A stretch of 44,813 nt of DNA from Bacteroidales bacterium (GTDB taxonomy: Bacteria > Bacteroidota > Bacteroidia > Bacteroidales > UBA932): assembly GCA_012728975.1 (NCBI GenBank), contig JAAYDZ010000065.1, positions 1-44,813 on the forward strand, read 5' to 3'. Each line of letters starts with the position of its first letter. Positions within the stretch are counted from its first letter, which is position 1. Below are positions 17,191 through 26,701 of the stretch, piece by piece. Under the pieces are notes generated by a model, which had not been told where the DNA came from, did no database searches, and saw only the letters and a program-made list of their open reading frames with translations. The position numbers were made by a program, and so were the translations under genes.

Positions 17191-18228
17191 TTAAAAATAT
17201 TTGATGATGGAAGCTTTTTGAAAAGTCTCCATTTCGTTTATCATTCTAACAGCCGAATCCACAATAGGATAGGCACAAATGGCTCCAGTCCCTTCTCCCA
17301 AGCGCAACCCCAAATCCAATAACGGTTTTGCATTCATTGCTTCAAGCAGCAACTTATGCCCCGACTCATGGCCGCAATGAGCGAATATGGCATAATCCAG
17401 CACATCAGGATAGAGTTTGCTTGCTGCCAAAATAGAATTGGTCATAATAAAGCCATCTACAAGTATAATCATTTTAAGTTCTGCTGCCTGTAGCATCGCA
17501 CCAATGGCCATTACCATTTCCAGACCACCAAAATAGCGAATAATATCAAGTGGTGCACCATTACCCTTGTAGTTTTCCAAAGATTTTTTCAAAATCTTGA
17601 ACTTGTGCATTATACCCTCATCATTCAATCCGGCACCGGCCCCCACACATTTATCCAAAGGAATATTGGTGAAACAATGCATCCAAATGGAGGAAGAAGA
17701 GGTGTTGCCGATCCCCATCTCCCCAAAACTGAGTATGTTGCTCCCCTCCTCATAGCACTGCCTCACAATAGCCGCACCTCGTTCAATACAAAGTTCCATT
17801 TCCTCCTCTGTCATTGCTGCTTCATAGAGATAGTTGCGGGTTCCCCTTCGAACTTTCATGTTGATGATACCCTTTTCGTAAGGCAACTCATGGTCAACAC
17901 CTGCATCTACAAGTTTTAAAGTAAAATTGTGTTGTCTGCAAAAAAAGTTCACTCCACCGCCACCCTGAGTAAAATTGATCATTTGCTGCCATGTTACCTC
18001 TTTGGGAGAAAGAGTTACTCCCTCTTCCACAATGCCATGGTCTGCAGCAAAAAGCACATTTTGAGGGTGCTTGAGAGTAGGTGATAAAGTTTGTTGAATC
18101 AGCCCGATTTGAAGAGCCAGCTCTTCCAAATAGCCCAGTGAGCCTTTCGGCTTAGTGAGATTGTTGATTTTATCGACTAATGTCTCATATATTTTTATAT
18201 CAGGGTTGGAAATGGCAAACTTTTTCAT
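17191..18228 (-). CDS. cobT: Nicotinate-nucleotide:dimethylbenzimidazole phosphoribosyltransferase
   Basis: The product has 345 residues, full length for CobT. Visible motifs are [68 protein letters not shown] and, near the C-terminus, [11 protein letters not shown], which carries the catalytic glutamate. CobT activates the lower-ligand base to its alpha-riboside phosphate using nicotinate mononucleotide. No bluB or bza genes for making dimethylbenzimidazole are in the window, so the base may be scavenged or made elsewhere. It lies one base after the ApgM-like gene, a tightly packed arrangement. Confidence 0.97.
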   Translation of the reverse strand: MKKFAISNPDIKIYETLVDKINNLTKPKGSLGYLEELALQIGLIQQTLSPTLKHPQNVLFAADHGIVEEGVTLSPKEVTWQQMINFTQGGGGVNFFCRQHNFTLKLVDAGVDHELPYEKGIINMKVRRGTRNYLYEAAMTEEEMELCIERGAAIVRQCYEEGSNILSFGEMGIGNTSSSSIWMHCFTNIPLDKCVGAGAGLNDEGIMHKFKILKKSLENYKGNGAPLDIIRYFGGLEMVMAIGAMLQAAELKMIILVDGFIMTNSILAASKLYPDVLDYAIFAHCGHESGHKLLLEAMNAKPLLDLGLRLGEGTGAICAYPIVDSAVRMINEMETFQKASIIKYF

Positions 18229-18229
18229 A

Positions 18230-19441
18230 TTATACTCTTAATAATTCATTCATAAACTGATTTCCTTTCAGCAGGCCATAGCTTCCCTTTTCACACTCCA
18301 CTTCATCAAACCTCTGAACATTATCAGGAGTAATGCCGGGATAATAAATCAAAAATGGGACCGGATCTGATGTATGGGTGCGAATCTCGCAAGGGGTTGA
18401 ATGGTCTGGAAGAATAGCTATTGATACGGGTGTTTTCCAACTCTTTAAAGCCTCATAAAGAGGTCCTACTATCTGCTCATCTATATTCTCGATGGAAAGC
18501 CGTTTAGTTGGAATGTCTCCTGCGTGTCCCGCTTCATCACAGGCCTCAATGTGCAAATAAACAAAATCATCAGTCACTAATGCATCGAGTGCGGCATCTA
18601 ATTTATTTTTATAATTAGTATCATATAAGCCTGTTGCTCCCTCAACTTTGATAGGGTGAAGTCCGGCACAAACACCTATACCTCTCATCAAATCCGTGGC
18701 AGAAATCACAGAACCTTTTTGGATAGCAGGATATATTTCCGATAGTAATTTAATCTTTACACGATGACTCGGACTCCATAGCCAAATGCCATTGGCAGGC
18801 ACTTTCCCTTTGCTTATACGATTTAGATTAACGGGATGGTCTGTCAAAAATTTGTGTGATTTGCTCATTAAGTCATTGATCAAAGAGGCGGTTTCCTTTG
18901 CTTCAATCGTTATCGCTTTTGGCAGGTAATTATAGTAAGGTTGTAATGGAACCTCATGAGGAGGGGTACACTCCAATTGTTTATCACCCTCTTTTACCAC
19001 AACCAGATGACGAAATTGTTTCCCACTATAAAACCGAATCCGATCATTTCCTAAATGTTCTTGCAGATAGGTTAACAAAACCTCCGCCTCTTCTGTTGTG
19101 ATATATCCGGCTGTATGATTATTCAAAAAATCGCCTTCAATATTGATCAAATTACACCTCAACACCAAATCCTTATTTTGTAACTCAACTCCAATACCGA
19201 TCGCCTCAAACGCAGCTCTACCTTCCTGAATGTCAGACAAATCATAACCTAGAATGGAGATATTGGCCACTTCGCTGCCGGGGTCAAACCCTACCGGAAT
19301 TGTCAAAAGCTGCCCGGTACGCCCCAGGCTTGCCAACAGATCCATATTGGGAGTCCTTGCGTATTGCAATAAAGTTTGGTTATTCAGAGACTTTATTGGT
19401 CTATCCGACATACCGTCACAAAGAACAATAATATATTTCAT
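18230..19441 (-). CDS. ApgM-like alkaline-phosphatase-superfamily protein in the cobalamin operon
   Basis: The product has 403 residues and resembles archaeal-type cofactor-independent phosphoglycerate mutase (ApgM, COG3635). Metal and catalytic motifs of the superfamily are visible: [15 protein letters not shown] at the start, [16 protein letters not shown] with the nucleophile serine, [28 protein letters not shown] near residue 355-372, and KGSYGLLKG near the end. The active site looks intact. Family members have been annotated as phosphoglycerate mutase and as predicted functional analogues of homoserine kinase. Here it sits between cobU and cobT, with gaps of four bases and one base, so a cobalamin role is likely. 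Because a CobC-like phosphatase is already present, I infer that it may make threonine phosphate for CobD. This is a hypothesis. Confidence 0.85.
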   Translation of the reverse strand: MKYIIVLCDGMSDRPIKSLNNQTLLQYARTPNMDLLASLGRTGQLLTIPVGFDPGSEVANISILGYDLSDIQEGRAAFEAIGIGVELQNKDLVLRCNLINIEGDFLNNHTAGYITTEEAEVLLTYLQEHLGNDRIRFYSGKQFRHLVVVKEGDKQLECTPPHEVPLQPYYNYLPKAITIEAKETASLINDLMSKSHKFLTDHPVNLNRISKGKVPANGIWLWSPSHRVKIKLLSEIYPAIQKGSVISATDLMRGIGVCAGLHPIKVEGATGLYDTNYKNKLDAALDALVTDDFVYLHIEACDEAGHAGDIPTKRLSIENIDEQIVGPLYEALKSWKTPVSIAILPDHSTPCEIRTHTSDPVPFLIYYPGITPDNVQRFDEVECEKGSYGLLKGNQFMNELLRV

Positions 19442-19445
19442 GCTC

Positions 19446-19955
19446 TTATTTGATTTTGAGTGGAATACCCGACACCATTAGAAACACCTCATCTGCCTGA
19501 GCTGCAATATATTGATTGATCCAACCCTGCAAATTCACGAACTTACGTTGCAGCTCATTTTCCGAAGTGCCTCCCATACCTATCTCATTGGTCACGAAGA
19601 TAAACACTGCATCTTGTGATGTAAAACGATCAAATTCTGACTTCATTTCGGCCAAACATTTATCTACATCGGAATTCAAATCGTAAAACCAATTTGTACA
19701 CCATAAAGTGACACAATCTATCACGATTACTCTACCGCCTAACTGATGTCTGCTCAGTTCCTTTTCTTCCTCAATATTGCTCCATTCATCTCCCCTTGCC
19801 TGCTGATGACGGATAATCCGTTGGCTAAATTCTTCATCCCAAATTTTGGCAGTTGCCAGATAAACAGGATGTGGAGAAAGCTCTAATGCTAACTTTTGTG
19901 CATACGAACTCTTTCCGGAACGTTCACCACCAGTTACCACTATTACTTTTTTCAT
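19446..19955 (-). CDS. cobU: Adenosylcobinamide kinase / adenosylcobinamide-phosphate guanylyltransferase
   Basis: The product has 169 residues, typical of CobU/CobP. The P-loop is VVTGGERSGKSSYAQ. YLATAKIWDEEFSQRIIRHQ contains the histidine that becomes guanylylated, followed by R and DEW as in CobU. VIVIDCVTLWCTNW and FVTNEIGMGG complete the family signature. The enzyme phosphorylates adenosylcobinamide and transfers GMP, producing the CobS substrate. It is the first gene of the five-gene minus-strand operon cobU-apgM-like-cobT-cobS-cobC. Its upstream region is shared with the divergent glucosaminidase gene and carries no cobalamin aptamer. Confidence 0.96.
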   Translation of the reverse strand: MKKVIVVTGGERSGKSSYAQKLALELSPHPVYLATAKIWDEEFSQRIIRHQQARGDEWSNIEEEKELSRHQLGGRVIVIDCVTLWCTNWFYDLNSDVDKCLAEMKSEFDRFTSQDAVFIFVTNEIGMGGTSENELQRKFVNLQGWINQYIAAQADEVFLMVSGIPLKIK

Positions 19956-20000
19956 CGCATTGTGTTAAAGATTCCCTGCGAAGATAATCGAAATTTTCCA

Positions 20001-20008
20001 CAAAATTA
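20001..20008 (-). promoter_or_regulatory. Possible -7 promoter element for cobU operon
   Basis: The minus strand reads TAATTTTG, a match to TAnnTTTG, about 46 bases before the cobU ATG. No riboswitch core lies between it and the gene. A match by chance is possible in AT-rich sequence. Confidence 0.4.
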
Positions 20009-20110
20009 TAGAAACCGACTAATTGGATTTCACACAATAGTAGTTCAAAATTTTTACAGAGCGCTTCATGGGATTATTTATCAAATACTTTTAGTTTTGA
20101 CCAAATGTAC

Positions 20111-20118
20111 TACCTTTG
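20111..20118 (+). promoter_or_regulatory. Possible -7 promoter element for the glucosaminidase gene
   Basis: The plus strand reads TACCTTTG, a match to TAnnTTTG, 15 bases before the ATG at 20134. Transcription would start only a few bases before the start codon, giving a very short leader. The 178-base divergent gap to cobU shows no other feature. Confidence 0.45.
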
Positions 20119-20133
20119 TCAGGTTGAACAGAA

Positions 20134-21072
20134 ATGAAACGAGTGATATGCATATTGGCCATCGCTGTTTCGCAGCTGCTTGCAGGGCAATCCCCCCGAA
20201 TGAGCCGTAGCGAATACATTGCACGATACAGTGATCTTGCGATCAAAGAAATGGCTATTTCCGGTATTCCAGCCAGCATCACACTGGCCCAAGCCTGTCT
20301 GGAGTCGGGCAATGGCAACTCCTATCTTGCAACAGAAGCCAACAACCATTTTGGCATTAAATGCCATGGATGGGATGGAAAAACGATCAGACATACCGAT
20401 GATGCTCCAAACGAGTGTTTCAGAAAGTACGACCGTGTTGAAGAATCATTCCGGGACCACTCCGATTTTCTCAGGTATTGGGACCGATATGCCTTTCTCT
20501 TTGATCTAGAGCCTTACGACTATAAAGGATGGTGCTACGGTCTTAAAAAGGCGGGCTATGCTACCGCGCCCAATTATGCTGAATTATTGATTTCCATCAT
20601 CGAAGAACATCGTCTCTACCAATACGATACCGTATCATTACTTCCCCCCTCTCCGGCCGAAGCTGAAGTCTCTGTCAGAATACATCCTAAAAAGGGCTCG
20701 CCTCTTTACCGCGTCTCCCTTTATCGGGAAGTTTACAGTCGCAACAAAGTGGCTTACATCATAGCCACGGAGTATGACACTTTCAAATCCCTTGCAAAAG
20801 AGTATGACCTATTCAAATTCGAACTTTACCGCTTCAACGACCTTGACAGAAAGGCGAAAATCAAACCTGGAATGGTCATTTATCTTGAAAAGAAACGAAA
20901 GGAGAGCGCAAGGCATCTCGACCGTCACGTAGTCGAAGAGGATGAAACACTCTGGAGTATCTCACAACGATATGGTGTACGTCTCAAATACCTGCGTAAA
21001 TACAACAATCTGGATATTGGGACGGAACCTCTCCCAGGCAGTATCATAAATTTAAGAAAAAGAATCAGATGA
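20134..21072 (+). CDS. N-acetylglucosaminidase (FlgJ/LytD-like) with two LysM domains
   Basis: The product has 312 residues. A signal peptide (MKRVICILAIAVSQLLAG) is followed by a glucosaminidase domain at about residues 28-170: YSDLAIKEMAISGIPASITL, then LAQACLESGNGNSYLA with the catalytic glutamate, and NNHFGIKCHGWDGKT. Residues about 200-250 and 265-312 look like LysM peptidoglycan-binding repeats, the second one clear (VVEEDETLWSISQRYGVRLKYL...). It cuts the glycan strands of peptidoglycan in the periplasm. The stop overlaps the mltG start by four bases, so the two wall-cleaving enzymes are probably made together. Confidence 0.93.
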   Translation: MKRVICILAIAVSQLLAGQSPRMSRSEYIARYSDLAIKEMAISGIPASITLAQACLESGNGNSYLATEANNHFGIKCHGWDGKTIRHTDDAPNECFRKYDRVEESFRDHSDFLRYWDRYAFLFDLEPYDYKGWCYGLKKAGYATAPNYAELLISIIEEHRLYQYDTVSLLPPSPAEAEVSVRIHPKKGSPLYRVSLYREVYSRNKVAYIIATEYDTFKSLAKEYDLFKFELYRFNDLDRKAKIKPGMVIYLEKKRKESARHLDRHVVEEDETLWSISQRYGVRLKYLRKYNNLDIGTEPLPGSIINLRKRIR

Positions 21073-22112
21073 AACTTCATAAGAAAATTATCTTGATCGT
21101 GCTGGTATCACTGGCCTTAATTGGAGCCCTTCTTGCTTGCGGATATTATTTCATCTTCCAGAAAAACAACATTGCTGAAGAGGGATTTATCAAGATTTAC
21201 CGCAATATGGACTACGAGCAGTTAAGTACTGCCATAGACACATCGGGAATACTCGCTAACAAAGCCACATTCCACATTGCCGCAAGGACGATGGATCTCG
21301 AAAGATATTTTGAGCCCGGCTTATATAAGTTCAAAAAGGGAATGAACAATAAAGTAATAATAAGGACCATCGCACACGGTTGGCAGACACCGACCAATGT
21401 GACCATCAGCGGATATATACGTTCTAAAGAGAAACTGGCCCAAGTTCTCTCCTCAAAACTAGAGGCAGATTCAACTCTATTTATGCAGGTCTTATCTGAT
21501 ACTATCCTTATGCACTCATTTGGCTTTACAGAAGCATCTTATCCTGGAATGATCATACCCAACACCTATGAAATGTGGTGGACAGTGACTCCGGTGGAAT
21601 TTCTGGAGAGAATGAAAAAAGAATATGACAGATTTTGGAACGAGGAACGCTGTGCAAAAGCTGACTCAATAGGTCTGACAAAAGATCAGGTAAGCACACT
21701 CGCATCGATAGTCATAGAAGAGACGAAATATGAGCCCGAAATGGCTACCGTAGCCGGTGTCTATATGAACAGACTAAAGAAGGGAATGAGGCTTCAAGCT
21801 GACCCTACAGTACTTTTTGCAATAGGTGACCGTTCCATCAGAAGAGTCCTCAGAACCCACCTAAATGTGGATTCACCATATAACACCTACAAACACACCG
21901 GACTTCCTCCCGGCCCCATTACCATACCTCCCATCAGCGCACTCGATGCCGTGCTCAACTATGAGGATCACGAATATATCTACTTTTGCGCTAAAGATAC
22001 CTTTGACGGTCAACATTCATTTGCAAAGGATTATAAAGAGCATCTGAGGAATGCCAGGGCATATCACCGGGCTTTTACCGCAAGAGAAAAAGCAAAATCA
22101 ACTGAGAACTAA
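21069..22112 (+). CDS. mltG: Endolytic murein transglycosylase MltG
   Basis: The product has 347 residues. One N-terminal membrane anchor (about residues 7-30) is followed by a LysM-like region and the YceG/MltG catalytic domain. The catalytic glutamate is in LASIVIEETKYEPEMATVAG, followed by VYMNRLKKGMRLQADPTV and the C-terminal signature SPYNTYKHTGLPPGPITIPP. MltG cuts nascent glycan strands and helps set their length. It pairs by a four-base overlap with the glucosaminidase gene upstream. It converges with the S41 protease gene nine bases away, with no obvious hairpin between. Confidence 0.96.
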   Translation: MKLHKKIILIVLVSLALIGALLACGYYFIFQKNNIAEEGFIKIYRNMDYEQLSTAIDTSGILANKATFHIAARTMDLERYFEPGLYKFKKGMNNKVIIRTIAHGWQTPTNVTISGYIRSKEKLAQVLSSKLEADSTLFMQVLSDTILMHSFGFTEASYPGMIIPNTYEMWWTVTPVEFLERMKKEYDRFWNEERCAKADSIGLTKDQVSTLASIVIEETKYEPEMATVAGVYMNRLKKGMRLQADPTVLFAIGDRSIRRVLRTHLNVDSPYNTYKHTGLPPGPITIPPISALDAVLNYEDHEYIYFCAKDTFDGQHSFAKDYKEHLRNARAYHRAFTAREKAKSTEN

Positions 22113-22120
22113 CCGGAATA

Positions 22121-23692
22121 TCAATTATCCCATTTTTTGATGACCTCCATCGCCACGGAAAACTCGCGGTCGTTTTCCATATTGATTACACGATAGTATG
22201 CCGTACTCCCATAAATAGATCTGGAAAGTAACGCTTTGAGTTGTGTGGATATTAACTTGAGCGATGATGATATATGGTCATAATTGGGCTCCAGTCCCGA
22301 TTCTCTGGCATACTTTATAAGTCCGGCAAGCAGTTCATCTTCGAGGTTATAGCTGGCATAAAACTCTTCAAATGGCATTTCGGGATCGAAATCCGCTCTG
22401 TGCATATCAACATAGCGGTTAATAAAACCATTTATGAAGCCCCTCAACACAAGGGATCTATAGTAAGGAGTGATGCCTGAAGTATCTCTCGGCACGAAAA
22501 TGTCGGGAATAATGCCTCCACCGCCATAAATCTTTCTTTTGAGATTGAGAGTAGTAAACTCTAGAGAATCATCCACTTTTATGCTATCCCTGCTAAACAT
22601 CTCACCACTTGTATAGCGGTCGGAGTATTGGTGGCTGTAATACTCATCGCGCTTACCCTCTTCATAAGGAGCCTGAATTACTCTACCCGAGGGGGTGTGG
22701 TAGCGCGCCACTGTCAGATTTAACTGGGATCCATCGGATAGCTTGAAAGTACGCTGAACAAGTCCCTTGCCGAAAGTCCTACGCCCAATTATCACTCCCC
22801 TATCCCAATCCTGAATTGCTCCGGCGACTATTTCACTTGAAGAGGCGGAGTTCTCATCAACCAGCAATACCAGTGGACCGAAAGGGTAGAGTCCATCCTT
22901 TCTGGCACTGAAATCAAGCCTTGGGCTGTTGAGCCCTTCCGTATAAAATATCAGTTGTCCAGAGGAGAGAAAGATATTTGCCACCATTCCGGCAGAGTGC
23001 AAATATCCTCCGAAGTTGCCTCTAAGATCAAGTATTACCCCTCTTGGGTAGTCCCTGGAAAGATCGTGTATGCATCTGGTTACTTCCAGGGGGGATTCCA
23101 TTGCAAAGCGACTCAATCTTACATAGACAATACCCGGTTCAGGCATATAGGCTGCATCCACACTTCTGACAGGTATTCTGTCCCTGGTTATAACATATGA
23201 GAGAGTATCGCTGATTCCTTGTCTGAGCAGTTCAATTATGACCTTGGTACCCTTTTTACCTCTGAGAAGCTTCTGAATGGCAGTCGCCGGTAGCGAAACT
23301 CCGGCGATAGCCTGTCCGTCAGCCCTTATAAACTTATCTCCGGGTAATATTCCTGCGGAATCGGAAGGTCCATCAGTCACCACCGACTGCACCGTGAGAG
23401 TATCATCAATCATCAGATACTCTATACCAATACCCTCAAACGAACTACTGAGTGACTCATTGGCAGAGGCCACCTGATCTGCGGGTATGAAAGAGGAATG
23501 AGGATCGAGTTCAAGAAGTGTTTTTGATATGGCATTGTCCACCAAATGATGGATATTAACGGTATCAATGTATTTGGATTTGATAATATCAAGAGCCTCT
23601 TTGACACGGGCACTCTGTGGTTGTGCGGAGAGTCGCGGTACTGACATTGCAGCCAGCAGAAGTGCAAGTATTATGGTAACAGTTCTTTTCAT
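22121..23692 (-). CDS. C-terminal processing peptidase, S41 family with PDZ domain
   Basis: The product has 523 residues. The signal peptide MKRTVTIILALLLAAMSVPRLSAQ directs it to the periplasm. Residues about 85-175 are the PDZ domain (FEGIGIEYLMIDD, GPSDSAGILPGDKFIRADG). The protease core has LDLRGNFGGYL and VLLVDENSASSSEIVAGAIQ with the catalytic serine, followed by GRRTFGKGLVQ with the catalytic lysine. It is a CtpA/Prc-type serine protease that trims protein C-termini. It ends nine bases from the convergent mltG. The start is three bases after the stop of the RNase Z gene. Confidence 0.95.
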   Translation of the reverse strand: MKRTVTIILALLLAAMSVPRLSAQPQSARVKEALDIIKSKYIDTVNIHHLVDNAISKTLLELDPHSSFIPADQVASANESLSSSFEGIGIEYLMIDDTLTVQSVVTDGPSDSAGILPGDKFIRADGQAIAGVSLPATAIQKLLRGKKGTKVIIELLRQGISDTLSYVITRDRIPVRSVDAAYMPEPGIVYVRLSRFAMESPLEVTRCIHDLSRDYPRGVILDLRGNFGGYLHSAGMVANIFLSSGQLIFYTEGLNSPRLDFSARKDGLYPFGPLVLLVDENSASSSEIVAGAIQDWDRGVIIGRRTFGKGLVQRTFKLSDGSQLNLTVARYHTPSGRVIQAPYEEGKRDEYYSHQYSDRYTSGEMFSRDSIKVDDSLEFTTLNLKRKIYGGGGIIPDIFVPRDTSGITPYYRSLVLRGFINGFINRYVDMHRADFDPEMPFEEFYASYNLEDELLAGLIKYARESGLEPNYDHISSSLKLISTQLKALLSRSIYGSTAYYRVINMENDREFSVAMEVIKKWDN

Positions 23693-23695
23693 TCT

Positions 23696-24631
23696 CTACT
23701 CTTCGGAAAACCTGATAAGTGGTATATCAAATTTCATACCCTCACGAGCAATTTCCGTTACCGGGAAAATGGCCCGTGCCTCTTCCAGGATAGTGTTTAA
23801 ATCTCTATACCTGGATGAAAAATGCCCTATGACAAGCCTGCCCACTCCGGCCTCAAGTGCCACCGAAGCAGCCTGAGCTCCCGTAGAATGAAATGTGGTG
23901 CGGGCCATATCGTGAAGATCTTCCGCAAATGTCGCTTCATGATAGAGAAGATCCACACCACGGAGGTAAGAGGCAAGTTTCGGGAAAGGTGCAGTATCAC
24001 TGCAGTATGCAAATGAACGCCCCTTGTATGGAATATAGGTATAATCCTCTACTTTAAGCAATTCTCCGTTTGCCCTGACTACATCCTCACCTCTTTTAAG
24101 AGCACCTATCTCGGTCAATGTGAGATTATCAACCTCTATTTTCCATTTGTGGATATTTCTTGCCGGCTCTTTTTCTCTGAAGAGAAATCCGAATGCATCT
24201 ATCCTATGGTTAAGACCGAACGTGCTCACCTCAACCGATCTGCCTTCGTAAATAACTAAAGGAACGACAGATGTCAGCGGAACGTGTATTATGTCAAATA
24301 TTACACCTTCACCAAAATGCTCCATAAAAAAGGCAAGCACTTCCGCAAATCCAACAGGGGCATAGATATACAGGGGCGCTGTTCTGCCCATTAACGCCAT
24401 AGTGGAAACTAGTCCGAAAATCCCAAACAGATGATCTCCATGGAGATGTGAAATAAAAATCCTATCGATTTTTACATGAGAGAAACCGTAGCGGGAGAGC
24501 TGGAGCTGTGTTCCCTCACCGCAATCTATCAAAAACAAACGCCCGTGTATTTTCAGTACATGGGCGCTTGGATATTTGTCGGCAACGGGACGGGCTGATG
24601 CCGTTCCCATTATCGTTAAAGAGAAATCCAT
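23696..24631 (-). CDS. rnz: Ribonuclease Z
   Basis: The product has 311 residues, the short RNase Z form. The zinc-binding motif FISHLHGDHLFG (HxHxDH) appears near residue 62-70. Other signatures are RPVADKYPSAHVLKI and LIDCGEGTQLQLSRYG near the N-terminus, AYCSDTAPFPKLA, LYHEATFAEDLHDMA and HSTGAQAASVALEA. RNase Z trims the 3' trailers of tRNA precursors. This matters here because the three tRNA genes in the window do not encode CCA, so the enzyme's product must be completed by nucleotidyltransferase. It lies six bases after rpsA and three bases before the S41 protease gene. Confidence 0.95.
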   Translation of the reverse strand: MDFSLTIMGTASARPVADKYPSAHVLKIHGRLFLIDCGEGTQLQLSRYGFSHVKIDRIFISHLHGDHLFGIFGLVSTMALMGRTAPLYIYAPVGFAEVLAFFMEHFGEGVIFDIIHVPLTSVVPLVIYEGRSVEVSTFGLNHRIDAFGFLFREKEPARNIHKWKIEVDNLTLTEIGALKRGEDVVRANGELLKVEDYTYIPYKGRSFAYCSDTAPFPKLASYLRGVDLLYHEATFAEDLHDMARTTFHSTGAQAASVALEAGVGRLVIGHFSSRYRDLNTILEEARAIFPVTEIAREGMKFDIPLIRFSEE

Positions 24632-24637
24632 TTAGGA

Positions 24638-26542
24638 TTATTCGTTCTCGCTCTCTTTGCTTTCCATCTCACTCTTAAGAGCAGCAAGCTCCGAAATGTC
24701 ACCCAAAGTGGTCTTCTCAAGATTTGCTTTGAGCTTCTTTACTGCTTTCTGAGTTGAGGTGGCCTCTGAGTCGCTCTCTTTTCTTTTGTCGCGGCTCTCT
24801 TCCTTCTTTGCCTCTTCAAAGAGTTTGGTGTGTGACAGGGTAATCTTTCTGCTGTTCTTGTTGAACTCCATAACTCTAAACTGAAGAACCTCATCAATCT
24901 TTGCGGTTGTACCGTCTTCTTTTACGAGGTTCCTGTTAGAAGCATAACCTTCAATGCCATGCTCAAGAGTGATGGTAGCGCCCCTGTCAGCGAATGCCTT
25001 GACAGTACCCTCATGAACTGAACCTACTGTAAATAGTGACTCGTACTCATCCCAGGGATTTTCCTCGATCTGTTTGTGACCAAGGCTGAGACGACGATTG
25101 TCCTGATCCATCTCAAGAACCACAACCTCAAGAGAATCACCTATTGAAGTGAACTCTGAAGGATGTTTGATCTTCTTAGTCCATGAGAGATCACTAATAT
25201 GTACAAGACCGTCAACACCTTCCTCAAGCTCTACGAAAATGCCGAAGTTGGTAAAATTGCGAACTGTGGCCGTATGTTTGGAATTGATGGGATATTTCTC
25301 TGAAATGGTAGCCCATGGATCGGGTTTGAGTTGCTTGATACCGAGAGACATCTTGCGCTCCTCGCGATCAAGTGTCAGTATACATGCTTCTACCTCTTCA
25401 CCTACCTTGAGGAAATCCTGTGCGCTACGGAGGTGTAGTGACCACGACATCTCCGATACGTGAATCAAACCTTCAACGCCGGGCTGGATCTCAACGAATG
25501 CACCGTAGTCAGCAATAACAACCACGCGGCCGGTAACTTTGTCTCCTACCTGAAGATTTTCATCAAGAGAATCCCATGGATGTGGATAGAGCTGCTTGAG
25601 ACCGAGTGCAATCCTCTTCCTCTGCTCATCGAAATCGAGAATAAAGACATTGATCTTCTGATCCAGTTCTACTACCTCCTCAGGATGGTTGATTCTGCCC
25701 CATGAGAGATCAGTGATATGGATAAGACCGTCAATACCTCCAAGGTCAACGAATACACCATAAGAAGTGATGTTCTTAACTGTACCTTCAACGATGTTGC
25801 CTTTCTCAAGCTTCTTCATCATTTCTGCCCTCTGAGCCTCGAGCTCTGCCTCAACAAGAGCCTTGTGTGATACTACAACATTACGGAACTCGTGATTGAT
25901 CTTAACGATCTTGAGGGTCATAGTTTTGCCAACGTAGGCATCGTAATCCCTGATGGGTTTGATATCAATCTGTGAGCCGGGGAGGAATGCCTCTATACCA
26001 AACACGTCAACAATCATACCGCCCTTAGTGCGACATTTCACGAAGCCCTCGATAACTTCTTCCTTATCATATGCTTCGTTGATCTTATCCCAAGCACGGA
26101 GGGAGCGTGCCCTTTTATGGGAAAGAATAAGCTGTCCCCTCTTATCTTCTGCGTTCTCCACGAATACCTCAACCTTGTCGCCTACCTGAAGGTTGGGATT
26201 GTAACGGAACTCGGAAATATTGATTACACCTTCGCTCTTGTAGCCGATGTTCACAATTACTTCCCTTTTGTCTTTTGCAACCACTACACCCTCTACAACT
26301 TCGTTCTCATTAACGCGTGAAAGGGTTTGGCTGTAACTCTCCTCTATGGCTGCTCTGTCAGCATCATAGAAATCTTCGCTTTCGAATGCATCCCAGTTAA
26401 AGGTGCTGTTGTCAGCCGATGCATTGCTAATTTTTTTGGCCTTTGTGGCCTCGTCTGCAGTTTCGATGGGGGCTTCTACCTGCTCCGGTGTTTCTATCGG
26501 AGCCTGCTCCTCTACTGCGACATCAATCAATTCTTCACTCAT
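24638..26542 (-). CDS. rpsA: 30S ribosomal protein S1
   Basis: The product has 634 residues from the ATG at 26542 (MSEELIDVAVEEQ). A TTG 60 bases upstream would add an untypical tail. After an acidic, proline-containing N-terminal region with a doubled APIET motif there are six S1 RNA-binding repeats, starting near VVEGVVVAKDK, VIEGFVKCRTKG, IVEGTVKNITSYG, KVTGRVVVIADYG, KHTATVRNFTNFG and VHEGTVKAFADRG. The C-terminal tail is charged (KKEESRDKRKESDSEA). S1 brings mRNA to the 30S subunit. In Bacteroidetes, where Shine-Dalgarno sequences are rare, it is thought to matter strongly. A good promoter lies at 26610-26643. Confidence 0.97.
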   Translation of the reverse strand: MSEELIDVAVEEQAPIETPEQVEAPIETADEATKAKKISNASADNSTFNWDAFESEDFYDADRAAIEESYSQTLSRVNENEVVEGVVVAKDKREVIVNIGYKSEGVINISEFRYNPNLQVGDKVEVFVENAEDKRGQLILSHKRARSLRAWDKINEAYDKEEVIEGFVKCRTKGGMIVDVFGIEAFLPGSQIDIKPIRDYDAYVGKTMTLKIVKINHEFRNVVVSHKALVEAELEAQRAEMMKKLEKGNIVEGTVKNITSYGVFVDLGGIDGLIHITDLSWGRINHPEEVVELDQKINVFILDFDEQRKRIALGLKQLYPHPWDSLDENLQVGDKVTGRVVVIADYGAFVEIQPGVEGLIHVSEMSWSLHLRSAQDFLKVGEEVEACILTLDREERKMSLGIKQLKPDPWATISEKYPINSKHTATVRNFTNFGIFVELEEGVDGLVHISDLSWTKKIKHPSEFTSIGDSLEVVVLEMDQDNRRLSLGHKQIEENPWDEYESLFTVGSVHEGTVKAFADRGATITLEHGIEGYASNRNLVKEDGTTAKIDEVLQFRVMEFNKNSRKITLSHTKLFEEAKKEESRDKRKESDSEATSTQKAVKKLKANLEKTTLGDISELAALKSEMESKESENE

Positions 26543-26609
26543 TTGGTTAATAATTTTTTTGCAATAAGTAGTTAGACTATATTTATAGATCCCTTTTACC
26601 AAGGGCGTG

Positions 26610-26643
26610 CAAAAGTAGTCACTATTTCAATCAAATGCAAAAA
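26610..26643 (-). promoter_or_regulatory. Bacteroidetes promoter for rpsA
   Basis: The minus strand carries a TTTTTTG element at the -33 position, a 20-base spacer and TACTTTTG (26610-26617) as -7. This is a full match to the Bacteroidetes promoter form. Transcription would start near 26603, about 60 bases before the ATG. Confidence 0.7.
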
Positions 26644-26701
26644 ATGTTTGCATATTTTTATTATTTTTGCTCATTACGAAAATTTAAATCCTATAAACAC
26701 C

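Noticed and set aside
26543-26602. TTG start adding 20 residues to ribosomal protein S1
   Set aside because: It starts near the predicted transcription start at 26603, and the ATG at 26542 gives the usual S1 N-terminus.
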